Shown here in pieces: positions 47,061 through 60,180 of a stretch of 64,000 bases of DNA. The position numbers and the translations under genes were made by a program. Where the stretch lies: NCBI RefSeq assembly GCF_000143535.2, contig NC_037321.1:1426001-1490000 (forward strand), read 5' to 3'. The stretch's first letter is position 1. Every line of letters starts with the position of its first letter. This stretch comes from Botrytis cinerea B05.10. Taxonomy: Eukaryota; Ascomycota; Leotiomycetes; Helotiales; Sclerotiniaceae. Under the pieces are notes generated by a model. The model was not told the origin of the DNA. It made no database searches and saw only the letters and a program-made list of their open reading frames with translations.

Positions 47061-47156
47061 ATATAATTTATTAGTATACGGGCTATATTACTATATGAGC
47101 TATTTTCACTTCAATCTACTCTCTTCTCTTTTAATATGTGTTTTATTGATAATTAT
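47061..47156 (+). mobile_element. Left end of TIR element W (Fot1/pogo-like), truncated by insertion
   Basis: Starts ATATAATTTATTAGTATACG after TA. It matches the left end of X2 and the reverse complement of the X1 right end for about 95 bp (TTTTCACTTCAATCTACTCT, then AATATGTGTTTTATT). It then breaks at the start of LTR copy Z2. A matching right end in the same orientation is at 62783-62921. Confidence 0.7.
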
Positions 47157-47186
47157 TGTAAATCGAAAGCATATGAAAAATGATAA

Positions 47187-49530
47187 ATATAATTTATTAG
47201 TGTGCGGATTATATCAGTGTGCGGGTCACTTTTATTTCAATTTACTTTTTTAAATTTATATTATTTAATAATTATTAAATCAATTAATTAAAATTATAAA
47301 AATTATAATAATCTAGAATCTATTATATTATTTTGATAAGTTTTTATATTATAATTTGTTTTTCTATATTTATTACAATATCAATTAGAAAATACTTTTT
47401 TATTAGAATTCCCTTTTTTTGATATTTGTTATATTGAATTTGAATATCAATCTTTTATTGAAATAATATATCAAAAGTCTTTTGTTTAATGAATATTTCT
47501 TTTTAATATAATTGAGTTTTTTTTATATATCGATATTTATTTAATATTTTATTTGTTATTTGAAATATACAATTCTTTATATTTAAAAATATATTCTTAT
47601 AAATTAATCTTTTTATATTTTTAATTAGAATTAATATAATTTCGAATATAAATATAGAAAAGTTTAATTGATAATGAATTATTCGAGATTTAATTAATAT
47701 TGATTAAGAAAAAGCTTTTATTGAATTGTAAAGGGTTTAAGAGATTTATTAATTTAGATTGAAAAAAGGAAGGGTAGGTGTGTAAATATAAATATCTAAT
47801 TTTGAAAATATAGTTTTAAAATTAAATAAAATTAATTTTATTTTTCGAAATTCTATTTTCATATTTTGAAAAATGATTGATTTCTTATATATAGTTTTAA
47901 AAATTGTCGTAGATCGAAAGCATATGAAGGGTGATTATATATATATATATATTATATATATAAAATAGAAGCATACTCAAATGAATGATTAATAAACTGT
48001 ATAAGCAATATAACACATGATTTTGATTGAAAAATTATATGAGATTAATTTTCTTATTTTATAATTTGAGGGATTAGATTCTTTTTTATACTTATTCGCT
48101 TAGAATTAGTTTTCTTTATTTAAAATCCTTTTCCTAATTTAGTTATTTTTTAAATAAAAAATCTAATCTTTCTTTTATTCTATTGAAATAATAATTAGAT
48201 GATTAATTATTATTTTATTGATCTTATCTAATCGATTTATATATCTTTCAATTTTTTATTATTAAATTATAATTCAAATTTATAATGAAAATTACTTTAT
48301 TCTTATTTGAATATATATATATATATAAATTAAAAGATATCAATATTATATTATATTATTATTTTTATTTATAAAAAACAATATTATAAACAATAAAAAT
48401 TATAAAGAATTCAATCTTCAAAATATATTTGATATATATTTTAATAAAGATATTAATTTGATTTCTATATAAATATTTTAGATTATTAAAATAACCAATA
48501 TTAAATAATTGAATTAAATAATTTGAATATAATAATAAATATAAATATATAATATTATTCTCTTTATAATATATTTGAAAAGCTATTGATTTATAACTTT
48601 CATATTTATTTAATATTAATATTCAATATTTATTCTTTTTTCGATTCTTAATATACTTATTGAAATGTTTCAATTATTTTAAATTCGTTTTATTATTTGT
48701 TTATTTATTAGATATAAATTTAATAATTCATTTTATAAAAAGATTGATTTTGATATATTAATTGAAAAAATAAATCTATCCTTAAATTATTAAAAATAAA
48801 AGAATAGTTTCACTCTCTTTATTTTTATATATTATTGTTATAATCCATTTTCGATTATTTAATTATATTATTTTGCTTTTATTATTTCGTTTAATATTAA
48901 TTACTATTATTATTATATATATAATCCTTATTATAAAATCTATTTTATTGAAATTATAAAAACCTTTATTCAAAATATTATATTTCGTTTATATATTCAC
49001 AACTAATTGAAACTACTCTTCAATAAATTTAGAATCCTTATAAAAAGTTTTTTGAAAATTATAAATATAATTAAAATATATCTTTAATTTAATTCGATAT
49101 TTTATAAATCAATATATTTACAACTTCCCAATACATTTTGCACCTTTCAATTCGAGAATATAATTTACTATATCTTCTACATTTTTAAATTTAAATAAAA
49201 AACCTTTCAAATTCATATCGATTATATATTCAAAAATAATATTCTCTTCTAATTCTAAAAGATTATAAGATTTAAATCGATATTCGAAACGAAAAGTAAT
49301 ATTATTAATTCTACACTATAATATTATATTCGAGATATTATATATCTTTGCAACCTTTCGAATACTTGTTTTTTTGTTTTTTTGAATAACTTCGATAACA
49401 AAAAATATACAAACTTCTTGATTATTCGAATTCATTATTAATTATTAATAAAAATATATATTGAAAAAAAAATGAATTGAAATGAAAGTGATTTATATAC
49501 TAATATAACCCGCATATTGATAAATTATAT
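47187..49530 (-). mobile_element. Fot1/pogo-like DNA transposon X3, interrupted by solo LTR Z1
   Basis: Same orientation as X1 and colinear with it from ATATAATTTATTAGTGTGCG to ATTGATAAATTATAT. Its total of 2344 bp minus the 491-bp LTR and one 5-bp target copy leaves 1848 bp, the size of X1. It is inserted in LTR Z2. It is strongly RIP-mutated with no open frame. Confidence 0.88.
47905..48395 (-). mobile_element. Solo LTR Z1 (491 bp) inside X3, with target duplication
   Basis: Flanked by AAAAT at 47900-47904 and 48396-48400. X1 has the uninterrupted site (TTTTAAAAATTATAAAGAATT). The left end is TGTCGTAGATCG and the right end CAATA, consistent with TGTCG...CGACA ends after RIP. The - orientation is inferred from Z2. 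Confidence 0.88.
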
Positions 49531-49973
49531 TATATATATATAATTATATATATATAATATGAAAACATACTCGGGTAAATAACTAAAAAACTATATAAAC
49601 AATATAACATATGATTTTGATTAAAAAATTATATGAGATTAACTTTCTTATTTTACAATTTGAGGGATTAGATCTCTTTTTATGCTTATTCGCTTAGAAT
49701 CAGCTTTCTTTATTCAAAATCCCTTTCCTAATCCGGCGATTCTTTAAATAAAGAATCTAGTTTTCCTTTCATTCTTTCGAAATGACGATTAGGTGATTAA
49801 CTATTATCTTATCGATCTTATCTAATCGATCTATATAGCTTTCAATCTTTCATTATTAAATTATAATTTGAATTCATAATGAAAATTACTTTATTCTTAT
49901 TTGAATATACATATATAAATTAAAAGATATCAATATTATATTATATTATTATTTTTACTTATTAAACACAATA

Positions 49974-50156
49974 TGTTACGGGACAAAACGTGACCGGCTC
50001 AATTAGGCATGTGACAGTGGACCTCTCAGGTCTACTGCATGCCGAATGAGACCTGCACATATATAAATTATATAATTTACATAGTTATAGAAAAGCAATG
50101 AAAAGTCTTGATACTATAATATACTAATTGATTTATTATTATTATTTATTTTAATA
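49974..50156 (+). repeat. 5' LTR of element B
   Basis: The first 80 bp have near-normal composition (GACCGGCTCAATTAGGCATG), while its last 60 bp are RIP-mutated (ends TTTAATA). The 3' LTR shows the opposite pattern. Confidence 0.92.
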
Positions 50157-52686
50157 ATTCTTTTCATTTTTCAAAAAAAAAATAATTTATTAATTAATTT
50201 AAATAGTGAATTATTATTAATATTATTATAATTTCTATAAAAAAAATATCCAAAAGAGATAGTAAAGAATTCCTCAGTATAATTTTAAACTAATTAAAAA
50301 AAGATATTAAAGAGTTTCTTTAAAATGATAATAATAAAAGTCAAGTAATGAAATAATAATAATTTATTAATGGAGATAATTAAAGTCTTTAAGAAATAAT
50401 TATTAATACTTAAGTAATGGTATAATAATAAATCAATATTGTAAATAGTTTAATTTAAGAAAAGATGTTTAATAAAATGATAAAGGAAATGAAAAAAATA
50501 AAATAGATTTATAAAAGGGCTATAGAATGTAATTTATATATTCTCCCCTTGGTCAATGATAATAGCATTGTAGCCCCATCATTATTGATTCGCTAGGTTA
50601 CTATATTCAATTAGGGAAAACCTTTAAAATTATAAAGACTAAAGAAATATATAAGTGAGAATATTAGAAAGATAAAGGATTTCTTTTTTTAAATAGAGAT
50701 TATATTTCGAAATAATAATAAATATTATTTTCTAATAAATAAGAAAAAAATCGATTATATTATCTAATATTTTGAGAAACAATTTCTATTAATATAATAT
50801 TGATATAAAAGTAAGTCAGTTAATATTAGTCTAAGCTAGTTTGATTTTAAGGAATATATATACGATTTTATTATAAATAAAGGGAATCGATAGTAATAAA
50901 TAATCTAATAAATTATTTATATAAAATAACAATTAGGGCAATTAATAAATATATTTATAAACTATTTGGAAAGTTTAAAGAAGAATATTGAATTGAAGAT
51001 GGATAGTATTTAAAAAAAGAGGCTTCTTATAAAACTATATTTATATATAATTAAAAGAATATTGAAATCTTTATAATAATTGGAATCCAAAGGCGAATTA
51101 ATAAAATAAATTTGTAAATTGGAAAATATAAATAAGCTTTATTATAAGTAAGATATTAATAAATCACAAAAACTTTGTAAATAAATCTAATCATTTTAAA
51201 ATTTATAATATTTATTAAAACAAGTTTATTTCGAAATCAAATAATAAATAAATATTGTTATAAGATTTTCGAAATTAATTTAAAAAAAGATTTAAAAAAA
51301 TGAATTGGTCAATATTAAATCTATTGTAATATTGTATGTGGATTATATAAAGAATATTATTTATTATAAATATCAATAAAGGGGATATTATATTTTCAAT
51401 TGCCGAAATCCTATTATATATTAATATTATAAAAGAAGTTATAAATCTAGAAAATATTTAGGAATTATATTACAACTTTTTTGATAGGGAAATGCTTAAA
51501 TCTAATTGTTATTCTAAATATCCTATTAATATTGGGTTCCTAAATAGAAAAATATATTATCTTTATTATTATAGTAATATTCCAATTAAAAGATAAGCTG
51601 ATAGTATTTTGATACTTTATCAATTCAGAAATACAAATCAATATCATTCAATAATTCAAATATATTGAATAGAATTGATTATCTATTAAGAAAGAAACAA
51701 CTTTAGTATTTACAAATAATATTACAATACTATCGTATAGTAATTATTAGTTTTTTATCGAAATAAAAAATCAAAAAAAAAAGAAAAGAATCTTTATTTA
51801 TAAATTTATTACTATTATATTAAACTTATTCAAAATTAATATTATATTTAAATTATTTTGGCTATAAGTAATAAACCCAAATATCAATTGGAAATCAATA
51901 TCTCTTTATTATTACCCCTTTTTTAATAATCTTGAAATGATTTTTATAAACAAATTCTATAGTAAAGTAAAAAAGAATATTTATATATATATTATATTAT
52001 TAGAAATCCAGCCCCATTATTGTAAAAATAATAAATATTGTTAAATATTTACACTCTCCATATTAAATATTTTTAAAGAATATTAAGAATATCAATAAAC
52101 CTTTTTCAAAAAAAAAAGCAATACTTTATTAAAATACTACTCAATAAAGCATTGTATTGATTTCGAAATCAATTCGAAACCTTTTTAAGGATTAATCTAT
52201 TTTTTATTTGAAAAGGAATTAATAATATTAAGGGAATATTTAATAGAATATCAAAAAAAGGGATAGATAAGGAAATCCATTAGTTCAATAAAAATACTAA
52301 TTATATTTGTTCTCAAGAAAAGGGAAAGCTATTGATTTTGTATCAATTACTAAGATCTAAATAGGATAATCAAAAAGGATCGAATTCTATTATTCCTAAT
52401 TAATAAGTTCTTAAATCGATTTCAATAAGATATCGTTTTTACTAAATTGAATCTATAAAATACTTATTACTATATTTGTATTAAAAAAAACGACAAATAG
52501 AAAATAGCATTCTATATATAATATAAATAATTCAAATACTTAGTTATACCATTCGGCCTAACCAATACTCCAACAATATTCTAAATATATATTAATCAAA
52601 TATTATCAAACTTGATAAATATTATATATATAATATATTTAAATAATATCCTGATTTACTTTAAGGATAGAGAAAGTTATATATAG

Positions 52687-53500
52687 GATGTCTACAAAAT
52701 TCTTAAATACTTTATAAAATACAAACTATTTACAAAACTGAAAAAATATATCTTTTATATTTATAAGATTGAATTCCTAGGATTTGTTATTTCAAAAGCA
52801 GGAGTGATAATAAAATCTAATTGTATTCAAATTATTATAGAATAATCAATATCTATAAATCTTAAAAAACTATAAGTGTTTTTAAACTTTACAAACTTTT
52901 ATCAATAATTTATCAAAACCTATTCGATAATAGTTTATAGAATGATTGTTTTTATAAAAGGAATAAAAAAAGATAAAATAATAAAGAAGTTTATATAAAC
53001 AAAGGAAATCCAAAATACATTTGAAATATTAAAGAAAGCATTTATTATAATATTAATACTTAAGCATTTCGAATTATCACTTTGTATTATAATTGAAATC
53101 GATTTATTAATATTTGCTTTAGAATATATTCTATTGTAATTATTCGAAGAAGGGATTATAAAAGCACTGATATAATAATAACACTTTATCATATTCTATT
53201 CAAGAAAATTAAATTTTATAGAATAATAATACTTCATTTACAATTAGGAATTATTAGTAATATATATTGTATTTATATAATAATATTATTACTTAATAAA
53301 TAATTGATATACAATTATAATGAAATCGAATTATAATAATTTATAATATTTTATAATGAAAAAGATTTTTAATAATAGATAAACTAAATAAACAGAAGTA
53401 TTAGTAATTTACAATTTTGAAATAGTATATAGAGTAGGGAAATTGAATTCAGTCGATAGATTATTGTATTGCCTTGATTATATTATCGATATGAAGGGTA
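52687..53500 (+). pseudogene. Gypsy reverse transcriptase / RNase H relic of element B
   Basis: The + strand reads DVYKILKYFIKYKLFTKLKK, then IEFLGFVISKAGV. A few stops later comes VFLNFTNFYQ, stop, FIKTYS. This is the order of the Ty3/gypsy reverse transcriptase thumb (EFLGFVIS..GV, then FLGF.NFYR.FI..YS). Stops are TAA or TAG at sites where RIP would convert CAA, CAG or TGG. Upstream RT is too decayed to delimit. Confidence 0.8.
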
Positions 53501-53929
53501 TCAATGATATACTATCTATATTCTAAAATAAATTAAAAAGTATTGCAATTATTGTGAATTTATTTTACAAATCTATTGTGAAAACGGAACTTTTATATAT
53601 TATTATTAATCGTTTACAAAGAAAAAGATATAGCTTATTATTATATAAATAGTTAATTTTATTAATAAAAACTGATTACAAATAATCGATATTATATTGA
53701 ATTGCTAATATTTTTATATCCGACAAAATGATATTCGAATCTATATTAGAATTGATAGGAAAAGCTTTATTACAATTTCAAAAAGAAAACGATTTTATAA
53801 AGAATAAAGAATATCTAAGATAAAGATTATATTCCATTGAAAACGCTTTATTATAATAGATGGACGCCGATAAGCTCCTTAAATATAAGAAAAACATATA
53901 TATACTATTAGATAATACTTTCAGAATAG

Positions 53930-54400
53930 AAATCTTAGAAATATATTATAATAATCTTATTAAAGATTATTAAAATATTATTAAAACATTGGAAATATTA
54001 AAATCTAAATATTATTGACTTTCAATAAGAAAAGATATCAAATAATATATCAAAATATATATAATATATTAATAAACCGCTATTAAAAGATATAAGTTAT
54101 ATAGTGAATTACAAATCCTTTCTATTTTAAAAAGATTTTGAAAAAAGATAACTATAGATTTTATTATAGATTTATTTTTTTCGAAATATAAAAAATATAT
54201 ATACAATTTTATTTTAATAATAATTAATAGATTTATAAAGCTAATTTGATATATTACTATCAATAAGATAATATTATCTTTTGAATTAGCTAATATTATA
54301 ATCAGTATAATATTTAAAGATTTTAATATACTAGAAGATATAGTTTCTAATAGGGAATTACAATTCATTAATAAATTTTGAAATAATCTAATATTTTATT
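53930..54400 (+). pseudogene. Gypsy integrase relic of element B
   Basis: Readable fragments in order are TLEILKSKYY, stop, LSIRKDIK (the zinc-domain segment before the CxxC), IDFIIDLFFSKYKK (the place of the first catalytic Asp), FILIIINRFIKLI, and then FKDFNILEDIVSNRELQFIN (the second catalytic Asp site, now Asn). All are on the + strand, downstream of the reverse transcriptase relic as expected. Confidence 0.75.
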
Positions 54401-57188
54401 TACAAATCTATTGTAAATTGTTGATAATATTTTATTTGTAAATTAATAATTAAATTGAATAACAAAATCAAAATTTGATTTATTATATAAATTGCTATAT
54501 CAATTATAGATAAAACAATTAGATATTATTATTATCTTTTATTGAATTTATATATAATATGATATAATATAGTATAATTAATATAAGTTTATTTTAAATT
54601 ATATATAGATTTCAATTTATATTCTATTATATTAGTAAGGATATTGATTTAGAGGAAAGGGCATTGGTAATATGTAAGTATATCAATACTTTAAAGAAAG
54701 AAAGAGAAAAGTTGAAAGAATTCTAGAAATCAATAATCAATTAGAAAAACAAGAATATTATAAAGAAATTATTATAACAATATAATATTGAGGATAAGGT
54801 GATATTAAGTATAAAGAATATTAAACAATTGTAATTTAAGAAAAAATTCTTTGATTGATTTATAAACTTTTTTATTATAATAAATATAAAAATTAATAAA
54901 TAAATATATGAATTTAGATTATTGTTTATTTATAAAATCTATAATGTATTCTATATCTTCTTATTCGAATTATAATATGAATAATAGGATACCACTGATT
55001 TATTGCTATTAGAAGAAATTGATAATTATATAGAATATAAAGTGGAAAGGATTTTAGTATATAGAAAAAGAAATAAAGGTGTATAATATCTAATGTAATG
55101 GAAGAGTTATTAATTAATGGAAAATATATAGGAAGTATTTTATAATTTAGAAAATGTAAAAGTAATAATAAAAGAATATTATAAAAAAAAAGTATTATTA
55201 ATATAGAAAAAAAAGAAAACAAAAAAAAAGCTTAAAAATATTTAATACAAAAAGATCTTACAAAATTTATATTTAGAATATATATATTATATTAAATTAT
55301 TTAAAAAGGATTATTCAATAAAGAAATCAAAAAGAATAACTCCTTTGAATTTATAATATATTAATAATCAAATCCAAATGATTTATTATATAAAGAGAAT
55401 TTTAAAAGATTGAAATCAATTTCCTAATTCATTTGTTTAATCTAAAAGGTTAGTTGTAATATCTCGATTATCAAAAAGGATAGAATTTATATTGCTAATA
55501 TATTCCTTAGGATTTGCAAACCCAATCTAATTAATCTTATCTTCTTTATTAATTTCATTTTGATTATCAACTCCTTCCTTTTTGTTTTTGCAAATCTTAT
55601 TAATAAAACAAGTTTCTATTAAAAAACCAATAGCAATCTGTTATCTTTTGGAAATCTGTTTTATATTAGAATTCTTAAAGCAAAGCTTTTGAAATGAATC
55701 TATTTAACTATTAGATTTATTAATATAGATTTGTTGAATAGTATTGGAAGCCCTTTTTTGGGATTTAAGAAAGCTTATAAAATGAAAACAGGGTATCAAT
55801 ATATTGTAAGAAACAAATTATAATGATTTAGAAATGGAAAGGGGAATAGCAAATCTAATTACAAACTTATTAAATCGAAAATAATAAAATATAATAAAAG
55901 AAGCATTCTTTCTATCCAAGCTTTCAAACAATAAAGTTAATACACTTTCATTCAAAGAATAATACAAGATATCAATAGTCTGATAAAATTAATCCGATAT
56001 ATCATTCTCTTCAGAAATAGATTCTTCGGATTCATTAAAATCTACAATTACACTTCTCTTCAACTTCGCAAAACCTTTTTAAAAGCCTTACTAAACTATC
56101 ATAAAAACAACAAGGCCTATCCAATTCGATAAAACAAAAGCATAATAATAACCTAAGGAACCAGCTATTATATTCAAGCCCTGATTACTATCTAAAAGCC
56201 CCAAAAAAGCTTAAACATTTTATAATATATCAGCAACAATGTATACAACACGAGGATATATAACCGAAGCTATAAACTCCCTTTCTTTATTTAAATTTAA
56301 AACAGTGATTAATAATATAATAGAAACTGCAGCAGTGATATTCAAGATAGATAGGTTATTCTAAGAACTATCAAATCAATTATCAATAGCACCAAAAAAC
56401 AAAAGTAAAACAATTGACAATGAATCAATACGAATTTACAATACGCTTTATAAGATCACCAATTCTATTCAATTTGAATACCAAAAGAAGAATCAATTCC
56501 TTTACAAACTATAATTTGTAAATCCCCCCTTATTTAATCTTTTTTCGAAGAAAAGCCTTTACTACCTTGATATATCGATTACACCAATGAATTATCACCT
56601 CAAAGGTGTTTTCATTCTCTTAGTTATTATCCAAAATAAAGCATCAAAAAGTATAAGTCTAATATAAGAGATTTATATTAAAAACAAAGCAAAGAGATAT
56701 TAGGAGACAGACTTTCTTTTGTTTGCAATAATAACTATATTTAATAGCAGAACCTTTATCAAAATAACAAAATTCATTATTAAAAGAGATAGCAATTCGT
56801 TTAGAATATTGAAGGCAAATAAAGATAACTAATACGGAAAAGGCTATTGCGAATCGATTAGTGATAATAGCTAAAGTGATGAATTGCAGTGCAGTTATCT
56901 TTATATAAATAAATAAAAAAGAATAATCTGATTATAAAAGATATATCAAAAACAAGAAAACCCCTTTTATAAAATTATCAATGATTTATTAATAAGATAG
57001 TGAAACATATAAGAATACCGTCATTTGTTTATTTATTATTTATAATATCTAAATAAGATTGGAATTACTTTTGAAATGCAATACAGAATCGAACATACAA
57101 TAATACAACAATACAACCCATATTCCGAATAAACAATATAAAAAAAAACAAACACTTCTCGGAATACAAAATGTAAAGAAAGAGGTTT

Positions 57189-57371
57189 TGTTATAAAACA
57201 AAATGTAATTGGCTCAATTAGGTATATAATAATGAACCTTTTGGATCTATTGTATATCGAATGAGATCTGCATATATATAAATTATATAATTTGTATAGT
57301 TATAGAAAAGCAATGAAAAGTCTTGGTGCCACAATATACTAGTTGATTCATTACTATTATTCATCCTAACA
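57189..57371 (+). repeat. 3' LTR of element B
   Basis: Colinear with the 5' LTR over 183 bp. The first part is RIP-mutated and the last 60 bp keep GC (ends TTCATCCTAACA). Confidence 0.92.
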
Positions 57372-57462
57372 CAATATTATAAACAATACAATACAATATA
57401 ATTGATATTTCCAATACTCCCTCAAAAGCATAATATAAATTAAAAAGGTAAATTTGAACTAT

Positions 57463-57600
57463 CGTCACGGGTTCAACAGCGTAGTCTTGTGGATGCCTTA
57501 AGCATCCATACCCTATATAGTCGGCGCTCTTCCAGCGCCTTCTTCCATCCTTGTAGAATACCATACATCTTACCTAGAACCCATTCCTCGCCCCGTGATA
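57463..57600 (+). repeat. 5' LTR of element C
   Basis: CGTCACGGGTTCAAC to CGCCCCGTGATA. It has two perfect hairpins: GGATGC-CTTAA-GCATCC (57491-57507) and GGCGCT-CTTCC-AGCGCC (57523-57539). It is almost free of RIP changes. Confidence 0.9.
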
Positions 57601-57837
57601 GTATATTCTACCTTTAAAAAGATCCCGTTGCTATTCTAATAGCAATCTGATCTGAAAATTTTTCTTAAAAGAGTCCTTCCAACTGCTTCGAACGTGGACG
57701 GTAGGTTTCTGCAACACCTTTTATTGCACTTTTCAATCCTCGCGTTTCTTGGTCTTCGTTCTTCTCTTCGTTCTTCTCTTCGTTCTTCTCTTCGTCCTCG
57801 TCTTTGATCTCTTCATTGTTTTGCTTTTGTTTTAGAC

Positions 57838-59339
57838 ATGGATACTTCTGGAGTTTCTGCGGAGGGATCACCACCACTATTGAATCCCGACGAGGTTCGG
57901 GCTGATATTAATACAGCTTTCGGGGAATGGCAATGGTTGGCAGCAAAGCTAGTCAATCTTCGGGATCATGATCTTCACAGCTCCTCCCCTTTACGAACAC
58001 TAACACCGAAACAAAAGACTTACATCAATCATCTATGAAACGTTGTTAAAAATACCTTGGACTCCCTCTCTGCTACACTACAGACGCTTGAACAAGCTCA
58101 TCGGACACTCCAGCATGACCCAGATACAGAGCGTGTACTCAAGGCCGCAGTGGACAGCCAATTACAAACCCAACTACAATTGATACAGTTACTACAAGCC
58201 CAGGTAGCACAAGATCCACTACATGTTCCTTTTCAGGGAGGTGGTGGCAGAAGTCGCCGTCAAAACTCGAGGAACCCTGGACCGCTCAAAGGAGAGAAAG
58301 TGGGAATTATAGCTCGGCAAGAGGAGCATACCGCATGGAAACAAGGCTTACAGATTTGTTGGAAAGTTGACCCAACAGTTTTCGACACGGAGAAAAAACT
58401 TCTGCATCTAGCTTCCCTAATCGATGGTAGGCCATGACAGGAAAGACTGATCGATATAAATGATATCATTAATGGCACATCGCTGTATATTACTGCAGAT
58501 TCGTTCCTCGACAAACTCGATAAACTCTATATTTCAGTCGACGTTGCATGAGAAGCTTCAATCCGGTTTGATAAACTCAAGATGTCCGACAAGCATTCTC
58601 CGCCTTCTATATACAGTTGGAGCACCTCGACACAGCTTGTCACGAGCCGCCTCGTGAGATGGTTGCGGCAATGAAACTGAAAGTCCCGCCCAATCTCCAA
58701 CGATTACTCATGGGAGACTCAAATCACTGCGAGCTTGACGATGTTGCAGGTTGGAAACAGAAGTTTGAAAATTGGAGCCAGAACTTGCATGAGACGGAAC
58801 ATCTCATGTCCTCAAGTGCGAACATGAATTATACACACTCATCCTCGAACCGTGCTGCTGTCACACCTACGCCATCTGACCCTATGGATCTCGATGCGTT
58901 TAAAACACAGAATCGAGATCAGCAGCGTGAGGAAGAACGTCGTCTCGGCCTTTGCCACTACTGTAAGAAACCGGGCCACTCGGTATGGGACTGTAATGCC
59001 AAGAAGCAAGCCGATTCGCAGAGGGTATCTAGAGGTTCCAATAGGGGATCTGTTGGTGGCCGCGGTGCATACCGTGGTGCCCCTGGTCGTGCTAGTCAAT
59101 ACTCTGGTAATCGAAATAGTTCCTACAACCGAAATGACTTCCAGGAATACGGTTCTGGAAACAACTACAACAACAATGGCCAAGCCTCCCTTTATCCAAG
59201 ACAGCACCTGAATGCACTTCAGGGATTCGTAGAGGATGAGTATTTGGTACCATCTGAGAGTGCTTCCAACACGCCTTCCAGAGATACCTCAATATCATCT
59301 ATCAATGACTATAAGGGAAAAGTCCAATCTCCACACTAA
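57838..59339 (+). pseudogene. gag relic of element C with a CCHC zinc knuckle
   Basis: Starts MDTSGVSAEGSPPLLNPDEV. In-frame TGA stops occur at 58036, 58435 and 58549, and a one-base loss near 58595 shifts the frame. The last 240 codons are open and contain the nucleocapsid knuckle CHYCKKPGHSVWDC (CX2CX4HX4C) followed by a Gly/Arg/Ser/Asn-rich tail. The TGA codons fit RIP of CGA or TGG. The gene is non-functional. Confidence 0.85.
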
Positions 59340-59479
59340 GTCGCTCATGAAGGTCGATATAGGATAATGAATGGATAAGACGCACTATAGTCAGCAAGGA
59401 GCCTTTACAACTTAGCTCTATAGATAGCAGATCTCTACTTATTAAAACCATTATACCCTGTGGTGGCAGAATCCGCGAT

Positions 59480-60180
59480 TGACGAAGTGGCCGCTTTGTC
59501 AGTCTAAGAAAATATTCAATATTTTTATAATGTATTGAAAAAAGCGTTTTTAAAGTATTGATTAGGAGGCTATTTCTTTCATAAACGATTAGAAAATTTT
59601 ATTCCAAAAGGATTTGGTGAAATTCTTGAATTCTAGTTTAGGATGATCAATACTTTATTCATTTTGAATTCAATTAGTGATTGAATTGGATATGAATATA
59701 TAGATTAGAGCTAAGTAGAAAATGCATATGTATAGTACATTCTGTATAATAAAGTACAGTGGTAAAGCTTTTGATTGAAGAAGAAATTGAAAGTGAGGTA
59801 AGTGGGCGATTTAACCTTTACTTCTTTCCCCTTTAAGCTTTCGGCTAATGTCTTTTATTTACTTTATAGTTTTTACACTTGCTTTCTTTCTCCTTTTAGT
59901 TTTTACACTCATTCCTCTTCCATCCATCTTTCCTTCAATTCTAATATTCATTGAATTCTGGAATCTCTAAAACCCTTTAGAGCCCCCCATTTTCTTTTTT
60001 TTTCTATTAAAAGTCAATATTAAACGAGTTTCATTTAGAGCAGCAAATATTCGTTAATAATGAAACATTTATTTCATCACTAACAAAGATATATATTATA
60101 ATCGTAATATATATAATAAAATTTATATAGAGATTTATATTGAATTTCTTTTCATCGAAAATATTAATTTTGCTACTACA
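59480..60180. other. AT-rich filler replacing protease and reverse transcriptase in element C
   Basis: No pol similarity could be read in any frame. It separates the gag end from the reverse transcriptase thumb. It may be an inserted, RIP-mutated fragment or the product of a deletion and rearrangement. Confidence 0.5.

Larger units (their letters stand above)
49974..57371 (+). mobile_element. Ty3/gypsy LTR retrotransposon B (7398 bp), RIP-decayed
   Basis: Two 183-bp LTRs (49974-50156 and 57189-57371) have TGTTA...TAACA ends. A perfect 5-bp target duplication CAATA lies at 49969-49973 and 57372-57376, and the second copy of the host LTR (Z1) has the empty site. A purine-rich tract (AAAGAAAGAGG) precedes the 3' LTR. 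The interior is extremely AT-rich, but pol relics on the + strand are recognisable. It is non-functional. Confidence 0.93.
47157..57388 (-). mobile_element. LTR copy Z2, split in three pieces by later insertions
   Basis: Pieces 47157-47186, 49531-49973 and 57377-57388 laid end to end give about 485 bp colinear with the solo LTR Z1 (47905-48395). The first gap is filled by transposon X3, the second by gypsy element B. Just beyond the last piece, TTTCCAATACTCCCTCAAAA (to about 57430) looks like the reverse complement of a copia-type polypurine tract. This may therefore be the 3' LTR of a - strand Ty1/copia-like element rather than a true solo copy, and its end could lie near 57417. Confidence 0.7.

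Noticed and set aside
52935..55222. Open frames of 85-99 codons on the - strand, rich in Ile, Leu, Phe and Tyr, resembling membrane proteins
   Set aside because: They arise from AT-rich RIP-mutated DNA and are antisense to the gypsy pol relics on the + strand.
59590..59640. Resemblance of GGTGAAATTCTTGAATT to a conserved 18S rRNA segment
   Set aside because: Only about 15 bases match and the flanks do not continue as rRNA; most likely chance.
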